DNA of 64,000 nt from Rhodothermus profundi (GTDB lineage Bacteria > Bacteroidota > Rhodothermia > Rhodothermales > Rhodothermaceae), in the NCBI RefSeq assembly GCF_900142415.1, contig NZ_FRAU01000003.1, positions 273,492 through 337,491 on the forward strand, given 5' to 3'. Position numbers and translations under genes: made by a program. Below the pieces are notes generated by a model. That model ran no database searches, was not told the DNA's origin, and saw nothing but the letters and a program-made list of their open reading frames with translations. Positions 35,164 through 44,665 of the stretch are shown here, piece after piece (position 1 is the first letter of the stretch; each line of letters opens with the position of its first letter).

Positions 35164-37464
35164 TTATCGAATAATAACAAACTTCCCACGTGCTACCTCG
35201 CCTTCTGGTGTTGTCACCACGTAAAAGTAAACCCCTGAAGCCAGGCGTTGCTGGTTACGGGTTACCTGGAAATAGGCTACCGAGTAAGTTGGATCGTTGT
35301 GTTCAATGGTTGCTACCAGTTGGCCAGCAAACGAGTAGATCTTGATCGTAGCCCGGGCGGGGAGTCCATAAAAACCTATGCGAAGTTGACTTTCTACTTC
35401 CCCACCATACCCGGAACGCACCACAAATGGATTGGGCACGACATAAACCTTCCCCAGCTTTTTCACCGGCCCCAGTTGGGACTCATGACGCGTAATGTTG
35501 GTCCGTCCGCTTGTTCGCCCATTTTCATCAACGCTCAAAACGGAATAGTAATAGGTCTCTCCTATCCGCGGCTCGGGATCTCGCACGTAATAGTACCCAT
35601 TCGGCACAAGGGGAATGTCTCCCTGATTGATATAGGCAGGATCTCCTGGCCGCACGACAGCAAGCAACGTCCAGGGTCCTACTGGATGAGCGGCTCGGTA
35701 TACTGCATAGTGGTCAAGCCGTCCTTGCAGTCTGGGATGATCAAACTGCTCAACTTGAGGCCCCCAGTAGATGATATTATTCCCCTGGTCATCATTGACA
35801 ACGCGAATGGCCGGTGCAGGCACCGGAATGGGGAGCTTGTACACACCATCTTTAGGGAATTTCTCAATTTCGTAGGGCGGGCCTTCTGAACTTCCGGTAT
35901 AGGCTTCTTTGGCTTTATCTGCAACCTCGCGCACTGTCACAACATCAGAATCAACATAATCAGGGAGTTCATACTCCGACAGATATGTACTTCCATACTC
36001 ATATAAGAAGCCGTAGGGATAAGTGGGTGGAAAAGGCGTGCCTCCATAACGGATCGTTTCGTACCAGTTAGGCACCGGATAGAAGGCACGTCTATTTGGC
36101 TCACCACAATCTTCTCCACACGATCCTCCAAAGTCTACGAGTCCACCATCTGTTTCTTCTTTTCGCGCCGCTCCATATCCAATAACTTCAGCATAAGAAA
36201 ACTCAATTTTATCGCCAATGTGAAGCGTATAGGGCCCAAAGGTGAACATTCGCCCCACCGCTTTTCGGGTCTGCCGATGATTGAACCGACCGCGCCCTAT
36301 CCAGTACTGGCGATACCATTGATATACGGGGTGCGTGCTGTCTCCTGCGGGCGGATCAATCGTACCGGGGCGATAGGGCGGATTTTTTCTGAAGTCAACG
36401 TGAAAGTAGCCCTTAATCTTCGAGACGCGCAAATTGCTGGTTTCAAGGCGTATCATCCAGGGCTGGCGAATTTTAGGCCCTCCGCCATATTCCAGCGTCC
36501 AGACAATAGCCGAATCACCCGGCTCTACAGCGGCATGCGTTTCTTCAGGAGTAGCGAGGTGCTCTGTATCATAATACAGCATCATAAATCCAGGCGCTCC
36601 GGGCGCATTGAGCCCGCCTCCATTTTCTCCACTTCGCCCCCACGCCTCATAATAGACCGGGTCTGGAAGACCATTCATGTGCAGATTGTAAGCTAACCAG
36701 CGTGTCGGGTCAAAGCGAGCTCGCTGATCATTTCGCTCAAAATCAGAATAGAGCCAGCGATTGTACTGACGCTGGTAGCCGAACATGTTAGGAGCAAATC
36801 CATATACAAAGCTGACCAGTACGTTTGTCAGGGGCTCTTCTGTATCAGGAATTAGATCGCCATTTCTATCACCGGTATATTCCAGTTCATATTCATAGAT
36901 GATAAAATCGTTATAATCAGGATAGCTCCAGGCGCGCGTTGTGCGCTTGACCACAATGCCCAGGGGCGTTCCCCACGTCGAAACAATGATCTCCTCGGCC
37001 TCATCAGGGTTGTAGTCAGGGTTGAGCTCGCCGGACTCCAGCACGGGATAATTCTCAATGCGGTAAATACTAAGTGGAAAGGCCCACTGGCCGGCTACTT
37101 GCTCCGGAGAGCTGGCACCTATAGCCCCACAAAAAGCATACATGCGCTGGGAGGTATCGGCTGCCTCTCCGGAAATATGAATACCTCCTCCCAGAATATG
37201 ATGCTTTCCATCATACTCAATATCATCCACCAGAGTAGCAGAAAATCCTGGCCATTCCATAAGCGGAACACTGGTCGCATTACCTGCCTGGCCCTGGTGG
37301 TAGGCCCGTCCTATTTCGCCGGTATTGTAAATCGTCTGATGCAACATTCCTCGACGATGTATCTCGTATCGCCTCACCTGGGCTTCTATAGCCGGAGCTA
37401 TCTGCAAAAGCAGCAATCCTGAAACTATCTGCTTGAATACATATTTCTCAAAAAACTTCTTCAT
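35164..37464 (-). CDS. Secreted surface protein with T9SS C-terminal sorting domain
   Basis: A 766-residue protein of unknown function. I chose the start at 37464 (MKKFFEKYVF), which gives a signal peptide ending near AIEAQ; the open frame to 37539 would run into the upstream receptor gene. The body has no catalytic motif I recognise. Near ~600-690 there are fibronectin-III-like elements (YAVYRAAHPVGPWTLLA, YYYSVLSVDENG). The last ~85 residues (VYVVPNPF, then IYSFAGQLVATIE and GVYFYVV) form the sorting domain. It starts 14 bases after the TonB receptor, in the place where SusD would be expected, so it may be the surface glycan-binding partner (inference). Confidence 0.8.
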   Translation of the reverse strand: MKKFFEKYVFKQIVSGLLLLQIAPAIEAQVRRYEIHRRGMLHQTIYNTGEIGRAYHQGQAGNATSVPLMEWPGFSATLVDDIEYDGKHHILGGGIHISGEAADTSQRMYAFCGAIGASSPEQVAGQWAFPLSIYRIENYPVLESGELNPDYNPDEAEEIIVSTWGTPLGIVVKRTTRAWSYPDYNDFIIYEYELEYTGDRNGDLIPDTEEPLTNVLVSFVYGFAPNMFGYQRQYNRWLYSDFERNDQRARFDPTRWLAYNLHMNGLPDPVYYEAWGRSGENGGGLNAPGAPGFMMLYYDTEHLATPEETHAAVEPGDSAIVWTLEYGGGPKIRQPWMIRLETSNLRVSKIKGYFHVDFRKNPPYRPGTIDPPAGDSTHPVYQWYRQYWIGRGRFNHRQTRKAVGRMFTFGPYTLHIGDKIEFSYAEVIGYGAARKEETDGGLVDFGGSCGEDCGEPNRRAFYPVPNWYETIRYGGTPFPPTYPYGFLYEYGSTYLSEYELPDYVDSDVVTVREVADKAKEAYTGSSEGPPYEIEKFPKDGVYKLPIPVPAPAIRVVNDDQGNNIIYWGPQVEQFDHPRLQGRLDHYAVYRAAHPVGPWTLLAVVRPGDPAYINQGDIPLVPNGYYYVRDPEPRIGETYYYSVLSVDENGRTSGRTNITRHESQLGPVKKLGKVYVVPNPFVVRSGYGGEVESQLRIGFYGLPARATIKIYSFAGQLVATIEHNDPTYSVAYFQVTRNQQRLASGVYFYVVTTPEGEVARGKFVIIR

Positions 37465-37478
37465 GGCTAGTCTCACAT

Positions 37479-40319
37479 CTAAAACTCTACCGAAATACCG
37501 AAATAGATAGACCGTGGTGAATTCCTGTAAATTCTCCATTCCTGATTAGCAGCCCAACCTCCGTTAGGCGGGACAATAAGCTCAATGGGTTCGTCTGCAT
37601 CGCCTTCAAAAGAACGTATCAACAGAGGATTCCTGAATACATAGTCATAGTTGAAATGACGATTGTTAAAGATATTTATGACCTCAATGAACGCGACCAA
37701 TTTCATCCACTGGCTGAGCTCTTTAAAGGTGCGCGTGATTTTAAGGTCTGTCTGATATTCGGTGGGACTCCGGCGATTCATCAGAACGACTCCTTCCAGT
37801 CCACCTCCGGGCCCAACGTACGTGTAGGGCCGCCCGCTCCGCACCCTGCTTTTTACAGAAAGGGTCAGGTTACCTGGTATATGGATGCCTCCAAGCTGAA
37901 AACCAAAATGCTCCGGAGTACTTACGGTAAACTGAGCCAACAAATTGTGCGTGCGATCAAAGTCGAGCAAAACATCGTTCAGATTACGCACACCTCCTGA
38001 AACGCTAACTTCTCCATTGTCAAGTTTTGTGTAGGTCGGAGGAGCATCAAATGGCGAGGAGGTCTTACCTGTGGCTACACTGTAGTGATAGCGTATAGAT
38101 CCCTGCCACCACCCTGCCTGACGCGCTAGAGCTATGCGAAAACCGCGAATATCAGCATAATCCCGATTAATGTAGGTCTCGTAGGGCAGCTCTTCTCCCA
38201 TGCGGAAGTAAGCAAGCTGCACCAGATTTTTTACATCTTTATAGTAGCCTGAAATATCCAGAACCAGCCGCCACGGAAGCTGCTGCGCTACGCCTACCTC
38301 ATACATGTTGGTTCTTTCGGGCTTCAATCGAGGATTCCCCAGACGGAATATGGTTGTCTGATTGGCCCGCTGCACGCGATGCACCTGCAACCGCTCAAAC
38401 GGTGGCCGCTGAAAGAAGGCCCCATAATTCAGATAGAACACGGTTCCTACGAAAACGGGAAACGAAATACCGAGGCGAGGCTGGAGGCCATACACCCATG
38501 GCGTAGGGGCTTTGCTTGCAAGTTCAGGACTCAGGTAGGCGTTTTCTCCAACAGGCGGTTTTGTCGGATCAAAATTGGGATTAAGGAAGGGAGCAAATTG
38601 ATTGGTATAGTACTGAATATTCTGATTGTAGGCATCAAAGCGAAGTCCTACAAGAGCAATTAACCCCCCATACTCCATCTTGTCCTGAATATAGAACGAA
38701 ACATCAACCGGATTACTCTTAAAGATCTCATCCTGCGCATCCGAAGGACTCGACAGGTTGCGGCGGTTACGTACGTCAAGCTCATAAAAGCGCACCTGCA
38801 CTCCCGCCTTAAGGAGATGGTTGTTGGTAAGCTGACTGTTGTAGGCGGCGTCCAGACTCCACGTTCTCGTCCGCTCGTCCAGAAAATCATTCTCCATAAA
38901 TCCCACCCGGAACTGGTCCGGGGGATTGTAGAAGCGCCACACCGCTGCGTCTGCGGCATCTTCCCGATAGCGATTGGGCGCCAGCACGGAAGCTCCCTGG
39001 CGAAAACGGGTGTGGAGCGTCGAGAGGTTCACTTCATAGAAGCTCCGGTCCGACAAGACGTGAGCGAATCGAAGCCCCAGCGCATACGCTGTTTCCTTCT
39101 GAGGAGCCAGCCCGATTGCCCGATCCCACAGCCAGTTCCAGAAACTGCTGCTCCCGCTCACGTCCTCGCTAACGTTGTAGGCTCCTGCGACGCGAAAGCT
39201 CTTGTTGCCTCCCACATCAAACGTTACAGTCCCCAGAAACTGACGGGTCTTAAGGGGATGGATATAGGGAAGCACAGGCGCTTCACTTTCAAAACGGGTC
39301 GACAAGAAAATGCGTGCCCATGAAGTAAGAGGCCCACTCAGCGCCACCTGTACATCGCTGTCCCATGCCTTTCCGTATCCGCGAGCTATCTCCTTGCGCG
39401 CCTGCTGCCACAACCCGTAGGCAATCCGTGCGGCCAGGAGACTGTCGCTTCCATAGCGCCCCCCGAAACCATACCCGATAAAGTTGTAATACGCGCCTTC
39501 TCCACTCTCTCCCATCCACTCTTTTACACTGTTGAAGGCCCGCAAATACGGATTAGCTGTCGAGTCAAATACACTCGGCCCAAAATGCTTGCGCCCCGGC
39601 GCCCTCAGCCGAATCAGAACATCTCCTTGCCACTTTTCACCGTTACCTTCCCGCAGGACAATATTGACCACTCCACTCTGGGCATTGCCATATTCTGCCG
39701 GAAACCCACCGGTTATGATCTCTACCTCCTCAAGGGCAATTGTGGGCGGCTGAAATGCTCGACTATTGTTAAGAGGGTTAACAATGTTGATCCCATTCAG
39801 TAAGTAAATTTCTTCTCCAATGCGTCCTCCTCTAAAGTGTCCCTCCGAGACATCAACGGTAAGGTCAAATACATCCGCTAAATCATAAATACCGGGTACG
39901 CTCAATGCAACGTCATCGGGACGAATAATTTCGCTCGAGGCCACTCGTTCTGGATCGATGACAGGACGCTCCGCCACCACAACCACCTCTCTACCGATTT
40001 CTAAGAATGTCTCTTGAAGCTCAAAATTGAGCTCTGTGGTCCTGCCTGAATTGACTACAACGCCTGTCTGAGTAACTTCCTGATACCCGATAAATGAAGC
40101 GCGCACCGCATATACTCCGGGCGGCACGTTCAGGATAACATAGTGGCCTTCGACGTCGGTGGCGCTCCCCAGCGTCGTCCCTACAATCACCACATTCACA
40201 CCCGGTAAGGGATCTCCTGTATCTGCATCTCTAACATACCCCGCAATCTTACCTGTTTGCGCAAAGGCCGAGTATACTCCCCCCCAGACTGTCAGAAGTA
40301 TAATCTGTCCCCAACGCAT
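37479..40319 (-). CDS. TonB-dependent receptor with carboxypeptidase-regulatory domain
   Basis: A 946-residue outer-membrane transporter. The start at 40319 gives a signal peptide (WGQIILLTVWGGVYSAFAQ); an open frame to 40409 would overlap the kinase gene. A regulatory-like domain follows (IAGYVRDADTGDPLPGVNV, SFIGYQEV). A plug has ALEEVEIITGGFPAEYGNAQSGVVNI, then about 22 strands ending SIYFGISVEF. It lacks the SusC linker and no SusD gene is present, so it is a CirA/FecA-like rather than a SusC-type receptor. By position it should take up alginate oligomers. Confidence 0.9.
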   Translation of the reverse strand: MRWGQIILLTVWGGVYSAFAQTGKIAGYVRDADTGDPLPGVNVVIVGTTLGSATDVEGHYVILNVPPGVYAVRASFIGYQEVTQTGVVVNSGRTTELNFELQETFLEIGREVVVVAERPVIDPERVASSEIIRPDDVALSVPGIYDLADVFDLTVDVSEGHFRGGRIGEEIYLLNGINIVNPLNNSRAFQPPTIALEEVEIITGGFPAEYGNAQSGVVNIVLREGNGEKWQGDVLIRLRAPGRKHFGPSVFDSTANPYLRAFNSVKEWMGESGEGAYYNFIGYGFGGRYGSDSLLAARIAYGLWQQARKEIARGYGKAWDSDVQVALSGPLTSWARIFLSTRFESEAPVLPYIHPLKTRQFLGTVTFDVGGNKSFRVAGAYNVSEDVSGSSSFWNWLWDRAIGLAPQKETAYALGLRFAHVLSDRSFYEVNLSTLHTRFRQGASVLAPNRYREDAADAAVWRFYNPPDQFRVGFMENDFLDERTRTWSLDAAYNSQLTNNHLLKAGVQVRFYELDVRNRRNLSSPSDAQDEIFKSNPVDVSFYIQDKMEYGGLIALVGLRFDAYNQNIQYYTNQFAPFLNPNFDPTKPPVGENAYLSPELASKAPTPWVYGLQPRLGISFPVFVGTVFYLNYGAFFQRPPFERLQVHRVQRANQTTIFRLGNPRLKPERTNMYEVGVAQQLPWRLVLDISGYYKDVKNLVQLAYFRMGEELPYETYINRDYADIRGFRIALARQAGWWQGSIRYHYSVATGKTSSPFDAPPTYTKLDNGEVSVSGGVRNLNDVLLDFDRTHNLLAQFTVSTPEHFGFQLGGIHIPGNLTLSVKSRVRSGRPYTYVGPGGGLEGVVLMNRRSPTEYQTDLKITRTFKELSQWMKLVAFIEVINIFNNRHFNYDYVFRNPLLIRSFEGDADEPIELIVPPNGGWAANQEWRIYRNSPRSIYFGISVEF

Positions 40320-40377
40320 GGCTATGTGTAACACGCCATTGGTTACCCGTTCTGTATCTACTTTCAGCTGTTCCTGG

Positions 40378-41406
40378 CTAGCGCTCAACTCGTCCGGAGC
40401 CTGAACCATGCATTAATTTCTCTACTTCTCCTGCACTGACCAGATTAAAGTCTCCGGGGATTGTCTGCTTTAAACAGGAAGCTGCTACGGCAAACTCCAG
40501 CGCTTCACGCGTATTGTTTTTCATTAGCAATCCGTAGATTAATCCCCCCGCAAACGCATCCCCACTGCCAACCCGATCTACCAGATGAATCTGGTAACGA
40601 CGCGACCGATAGGGGGTCTGGCAATCTCGGTTATCCACCATGAGCGCGCTCCACCCATTGATCGAGGCCGAATAGCTCTCCCGAAGCGTGATTGCTACCG
40701 CCTGAAACCCAAACGTCCTCTTTAGCTCCAGCGCTAATTCGGCGTAGGCGGCTTCGTCGAGCTTCCCGGCCTCCACATCTACCCCCTGCGGTCTGACGCC
40801 GAGGCTTTTCTCCGCATCTTCTTCATTTCCAATGCATATATCCACGTAGTCCATCAACGCCCGCATCACCTGCTGCGCCTCCTCCACGCTCCAGAGCTTG
40901 GCCCGATAATTCAGATCCACACTTACCGTTACCCGGGCCCGTCGCGCTGCTTCTAACGCCCTCCGCAATTCCGCTCGTACGCGCTCCCCCAATGCCGGCG
41001 TGATGCCCGTCCAATGGAACCACTGCGCGCCTTCAAACACCCGATCCCAATCGATCTCACCCTGCTGCAGGGTTGTAATGGCGGCATGTGCCCGATCGTA
41101 AATTACCTTTGAAGGGCGCTGACTGGCACCGGTCTCTAAGAAGTAAATCCCGATGCGCTCTCCCCCACGCACAATGTAGTCAGTTCGCACGCCAAAACGA
41201 CGCAGATGGTTAACGGCCGCCTGGCCAATTTCATGCGCCGGAAGTTTGGTTACGAAATAACTTTCCACCCCATAGGCAGCAAGCGCCACCGCCACATTTG
41301 CCTCGCCCCCTCCAAACGTTACATCAAACGATGCAGCTTGCACAAACCGACTGAAGCCCGGCGTAGACAGCCGAAGCATAATCTCTCCAAACGTGACCAC
41401 CTTCAT
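40378..41406 (-). CDS. kdgK: 2-keto-3-deoxygluconate kinase
   Basis: PfkB-family sugar kinase of 342 residues that phosphorylates KDG to KDPG with ATP. It begins VVTFGEIMLRLSTPGF, and FGGGEANVAVALA is the substrate-binding PfkB motif. The C-terminal motif DRVGSGDAFAGGL places catalytic base Asp283. The assignment to KDG rather than fructose or ribose rests on position directly after eda and among lyase genes. The gap to eda is 27 bases, so the two are probably co-translated from one message. Confidence 0.9.
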   Translation of the reverse strand: MKVVTFGEIMLRLSTPGFSRFVQAASFDVTFGGGEANVAVALAAYGVESYFVTKLPAHEIGQAAVNHLRRFGVRTDYIVRGGERIGIYFLETGASQRPSKVIYDRAHAAITTLQQGEIDWDRVFEGAQWFHWTGITPALGERVRAELRRALEAARRARVTVSVDLNYRAKLWSVEEAQQVMRALMDYVDICIGNEEDAEKSLGVRPQGVDVEAGKLDEAAYAELALELKRTFGFQAVAITLRESYSASINGWSALMVDNRDCQTPYRSRRYQIHLVDRVGSGDAFAGGLIYGLLMKNNTREALEFAVAASCLKQTIPGDFNLVSAGEVEKLMHGSGSGRVER

Positions 41407-41433
41407 CAGGTACTTCTTCGACTTCTGCGTTTT

Positions 41434-42078
41434 TCAGGATTCCCGCGCCCGACGCACGCTTTCCACAAGGATGCGCGCGTTTTCTGTCAACTTCTGCCAA
41501 TTCCTTGCAGCAATCGCCTGTCGATCCAGCAGAGCGCTGCCTACTCCTACAGCGCACGCTCCCGCACGCAACCAATCCCCTGCGTTCAAGAGCGTTACGC
41601 CTCCGGTAGGCATGAGCCGAAGCTGAGGCATGGGAGCTCGAATCGCCTTGAAGAAGGCCTGCCCCACTACGTCAGCCGGAAAGACCTTCACAATGTCGGC
41701 CCCTGCTTCATGTGCTGTCAGGATTTCCGTGGGCGTAAAAGCTCCAGGCAACGCAGGGACGTCGTAGCGATGGGCCATCTGGAGAATTTCTGCTTTGAAG
41801 ACCGGGCTAACCACATAACGCGCCCCTGCGTCAATAGCCAGACGGGCTGTTTCTGCGTCAAGCACACTACCTGCTCCCACTAACACCTCCTCTCCCATAC
41901 GCTGCACCACTGCTTCGATCATCTTAAGGGCATGCGGCACACTCATGGTAATTTCAATGGCCGTCACCCCGCCTTTATAGATAGCCTCCACAACGCGCAA
42001 CAATTGTCCGCTATCAGCTATCCGTATCACAGCTACCGCCCCACGCGCAATTAACTCCGATACGATCTCGTGGCGCAT
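41434..42078 (-). CDS. eda: KDPG aldolase
   Basis: Class I aldolase of 214 residues that splits 2-keto-3-deoxy-6-phosphogluconate into pyruvate and glyceraldehyde-3-phosphate. Glu42 (AIEITM) and the Schiff-base Lys131 (ADIVKVFPA) are in place, with VGAGSVLD, SPVF and MPTGGV as further family motifs. It closes the pathway from alginate monomer to central metabolism. It follows the sorting-domain protein gene by 33 bases and precedes kdgK by 27. Confidence 0.96.
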   Translation of the reverse strand: MRHEIVSELIARGAVAVIRIADSGQLLRVVEAIYKGGVTAIEITMSVPHALKMIEAVVQRMGEEVLVGAGSVLDAETARLAIDAGARYVVSPVFKAEILQMAHRYDVPALPGAFTPTEILTAHEAGADIVKVFPADVVGQAFFKAIRAPMPQLRLMPTGGVTLLNAGDWLRAGACAVGVGSALLDRQAIAARNWQKLTENARILVESVRRARES

Positions 42079-42111
42079 GACGGCCTACTTAATCTGCATA
42101 GCGTTTTTTGA

Positions 42112-43689
42112 TTAACGGATAACCACTACTTTACGCGTCGTCGAGAAAGCCCCTACTTCAACACGAATCAGATACATGCCCGGAGCTACCGTCCCCTCAG
42201 GCTTCCATTCCAGCATATGCGTCCCCGGGAGCCACATCCCCTCCGCCAGGCGGGCTACCTCACGCCCCAACAGATCGTACACACGCACCTGAACCTGCGC
42301 TGCCTGCAAGAGCTCTAACGCCATGCGCGTAGCCCGCTGAAAGGGATTCGGATAGGCCGCGCCCACCCGGAAGCTGCTCACCGCTTCGAGCTGCTCCGTA
42401 GCTGTGACAAAAGTGTCGGTCGTACCCATTGCCGCATAGTACGTATCGCGCGCAAACTGCGGCGGCTCTCCCGGGACTACCGTAATCTCAAAGGTGAAAT
42501 CCGTCAGGACGTCAGACTGAATAAGCGTTGGCGGCGCTGCTAAGCTGGTCACATGAGGCTGGCCCGTAACTGGATCAATACCTCCACTATTGCGCCACAC
42601 CATGCGATTTTCGTCTACCGAAGTAGCCACAACGAACGCGCTGCTTCCCTCAGGTACCTGGTCATCCTCCCCATAGCTGATGGCAATACGATCGACGGTG
42701 TAAGGATCGGCCGAATCTCTCTCATACATGGTAAAGGCATAGTACCTTACCGGCGATACATCTGTCAGCCCCCCCTCCAGGGTGGCACCGCCAGGATCTG
42801 CATCGGCCGAGATAACGCGCACCTCAAAATCCTGATCGTCTGGCACCACATCCGACGAATAAATCGTCACCGGACGGTAACCGTTCTCGTCTCCTACCGG
42901 GAAAACCCGCTCATACGCCTCCCCGCTCTTGGGAATGCCGCGCGACAGCGCGCCAATCACATACGAGGCCGGCGACCCGCCCACAATACCGCTGGCGCTG
43001 TTCGTGAACACCCGCCACCGATACTCATTCGTGACAATGTAGCCGTTTTCCAGATGCAGCTTTGCCCGGCTATTATTATCCTGCGTCACGTCGCTTCCCA
43101 GCACAACGCGGGCTCCTCCTTCTTTCTGAATAAAGACCTGGAAGAGCTGATTTTTATTTTTATCGTACGGCCCCAGGGTAATGTGGGAGTCTCCGCTCCC
43201 CACAAAGTGCAAATCGACAAACGATGCCGTCGGAGGATCGGCACTGGTCGACCCTCGCCTCAGATCGAACGTCCCTCCCGTACTGTTGTCGATGTTACCA
43301 TGCACAAAAAGACGATGGTAGACGATACCTAACCCCTGCCCCGTTGCCGGATCTACCTGGGTAAGAGGACGGAATTCTGCGTTCGGCCCTTCAATCACCA
43401 GATCCCCATACACCGTAAGCCCAAACCCATTCAGCGATGGATCCCGTTGATAGCGCAGCCTACCAGATCCGCGAACTGTCACATTGCGCGCCTTTGCATC
43501 CGGCAGGTCAATAAGTACCGTACTATCCGCAATCACCACATCATCATTTTCAGTCGGCACCGCCCCCGTAGACCAGGTCGCAGGATCACTCCAGTTACCA
43601 CTTCGAACCGCCGTGACCTGAGCCTGCGCTGAACCACTTATGAGTAAAATGACGATCAAGAAGCTCCCTGCGTAGCAGTGCATTTTCAT
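42112..43689 (-). CDS. G8-like surface protein with T9SS sorting domain
   Basis: A 525-residue exported protein. A signal peptide ends near GSAQAQ. SGNWSDPATWSTGAVPTENDD and LTVYGDLVIEG suggest a G8-like or right-handed beta-helix N-terminal part. The final ~75 residues (AYPNPFQRATRM, VYDLLGREVARL, GMYLIRVEV) are a type A sorting domain. I see no clear lyase active site, so it may bind polysaccharide. It is the first gene after the regulator and probably starts the pathway operon; a candidate operator lies in its upstream gap. Confidence 0.8.
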   Translation of the reverse strand: MKMHCYAGSFLIVILLISGSAQAQVTAVRSGNWSDPATWSTGAVPTENDDVVIADSTVLIDLPDAKARNVTVRGSGRLRYQRDPSLNGFGLTVYGDLVIEGPNAEFRPLTQVDPATGQGLGIVYHRLFVHGNIDNSTGGTFDLRRGSTSADPPTASFVDLHFVGSGDSHITLGPYDKNKNQLFQVFIQKEGGARVVLGSDVTQDNNSRAKLHLENGYIVTNEYRWRVFTNSASGIVGGSPASYVIGALSRGIPKSGEAYERVFPVGDENGYRPVTIYSSDVVPDDQDFEVRVISADADPGGATLEGGLTDVSPVRYYAFTMYERDSADPYTVDRIAISYGEDDQVPEGSSAFVVATSVDENRMVWRNSGGIDPVTGQPHVTSLAAPPTLIQSDVLTDFTFEITVVPGEPPQFARDTYYAAMGTTDTFVTATEQLEAVSSFRVGAAYPNPFQRATRMALELLQAAQVQVRVYDLLGREVARLAEGMWLPGTHMLEWKPEGTVAPGMYLIRVEVGAFSTTRKVVVIR

Positions 43690-43743
43690 GGCAAGTAAGG
43701 GTTCATTTTTACCTCAAATGCTTCCTGCGAGGAAGATATTAAG

Positions 43744-43764
43744 ATGTAACATGTCATACAACAT
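43744..43764. promoter_or_regulatory. Candidate GntR/FadR-type operator
   Basis: The stretch contains ATGTCATACAA, which matches the FadR-subfamily consensus TnGTnnnACnA at all specified positions but one, and it is flanked by ATGT/ACAT and TGTA/TACA inverted arms. It lies 54 bases upstream of the first pathway gene (start 43689) and 34 bases past the regulator's stop. An 8-base core ACATGTTA (on the minus strand here) recurs near the PL17 start codon, around 32464-32473. The regulator-site match is inference. Confidence 0.35.
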
Positions 43765-43798
43765 AGAGCAGTCATTTAACCTAATCTTCAAAAATCAA

Positions 43799-44566
43799 TT
43801 ACGCCTGCTGTTCTGTCTGTCCATTACCCGCTGGCTGTACTTCCCGCTCCATCATCGCCAGCATCTTGCGGACATGCTCCTCTGCGATCTTGAGGTGCTG
43901 CGTCATGCACTCCAGAGCCTGTTCGGCATTGCGCGCAAAAATGGCCTCTGCGATGGCCGTATGCCACTTCACAGCCGAAGCATGTGCATCCTCCACTGAA
44001 AGGTACACCTTCAGCTTAATGCGCGGCATGAGCTGCTGAATAGGATGAATGATCAGCGGAATCACTGGATTATGCGTCGCCTTTGCAATAAGCATATGAA
44101 AATCCATATCCACCTGCGTCAACTTCTCAAAAGAGTCCGTGCATGTCTTCAGCATTTCCAGATTTTCCATAATCAATTGCACGTCCTCCTGCGTGTGTCT
44201 CCGCGCAGCCTCTGCCGCAATGACCGGCTCGATAAGCTGACGTGCCCGAACTACCTCCAGCGCATGATTGGGACCAACATGCATGTGCAGATACAGGGCC
44301 ATCGGGTTCGATACAGACTCCACAGAGGGTGCGCAAACAAAAACACCTCGCCCCTTCTCAATGCGCACTAATCCTCGAGCCGCCAGCATACGCAGCGCCT
44401 CTCGGATAACCGTGCGGCTGACATCAAACTGGCTGCAAAGCTCGAATTCAGAAGGGAGTTTGTCTCCAACGCTGAGGTGCCCTTCGCGAATGGCCGCTTC
44501 AATAGCTTGCTCTACCGTGTGGCTCAGCAACTCTGTTCGACCGACAGACTGAAAGAGCTTGTTCAT
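43799..44566 (-). CDS. GntR-family regulator, FadR subfamily
   Basis: Transcription factor of 255 residues. The N-terminal winged helix-turn-helix has LPSEFELCSQFDVSRTVIREALRMLAARGLV. The C-terminal helical FCD ligand domain has DMDFHMLIAKATHNP, with the conserved Asp/His metal-ligand pattern. FadR-subfamily members often sense uronates or KDG-type acids, which fits its place at the head of the alginate locus; the ligand here is inferred. It is encoded upstream of and in the same direction as the pathway genes, separated by 109 bases that hold a candidate operator. Confidence 0.93.
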   Translation of the reverse strand: MNKLFQSVGRTELLSHTVEQAIEAAIREGHLSVGDKLPSEFELCSQFDVSRTVIREALRMLAARGLVRIEKGRGVFVCAPSVESVSNPMALYLHMHVGPNHALEVVRARQLIEPVIAAEAARRHTQEDVQLIMENLEMLKTCTDSFEKLTQVDMDFHMLIAKATHNPVIPLIIHPIQQLMPRIKLKVYLSVEDAHASAVKWHTAIAEAIFARNAEQALECMTQHLKIAEEHVRKMLAMMEREVQPAGNGQTEQQA

Positions 44567-44665
44567 TGCCCTGGCTCGGTAAGTTTATACATTCCTCTAA
44601 AATAAATCTTTCACAGATCAAAGCGATCTCAAGTTTCCCTCCTTAAAACCGAATTTCTATGATGC

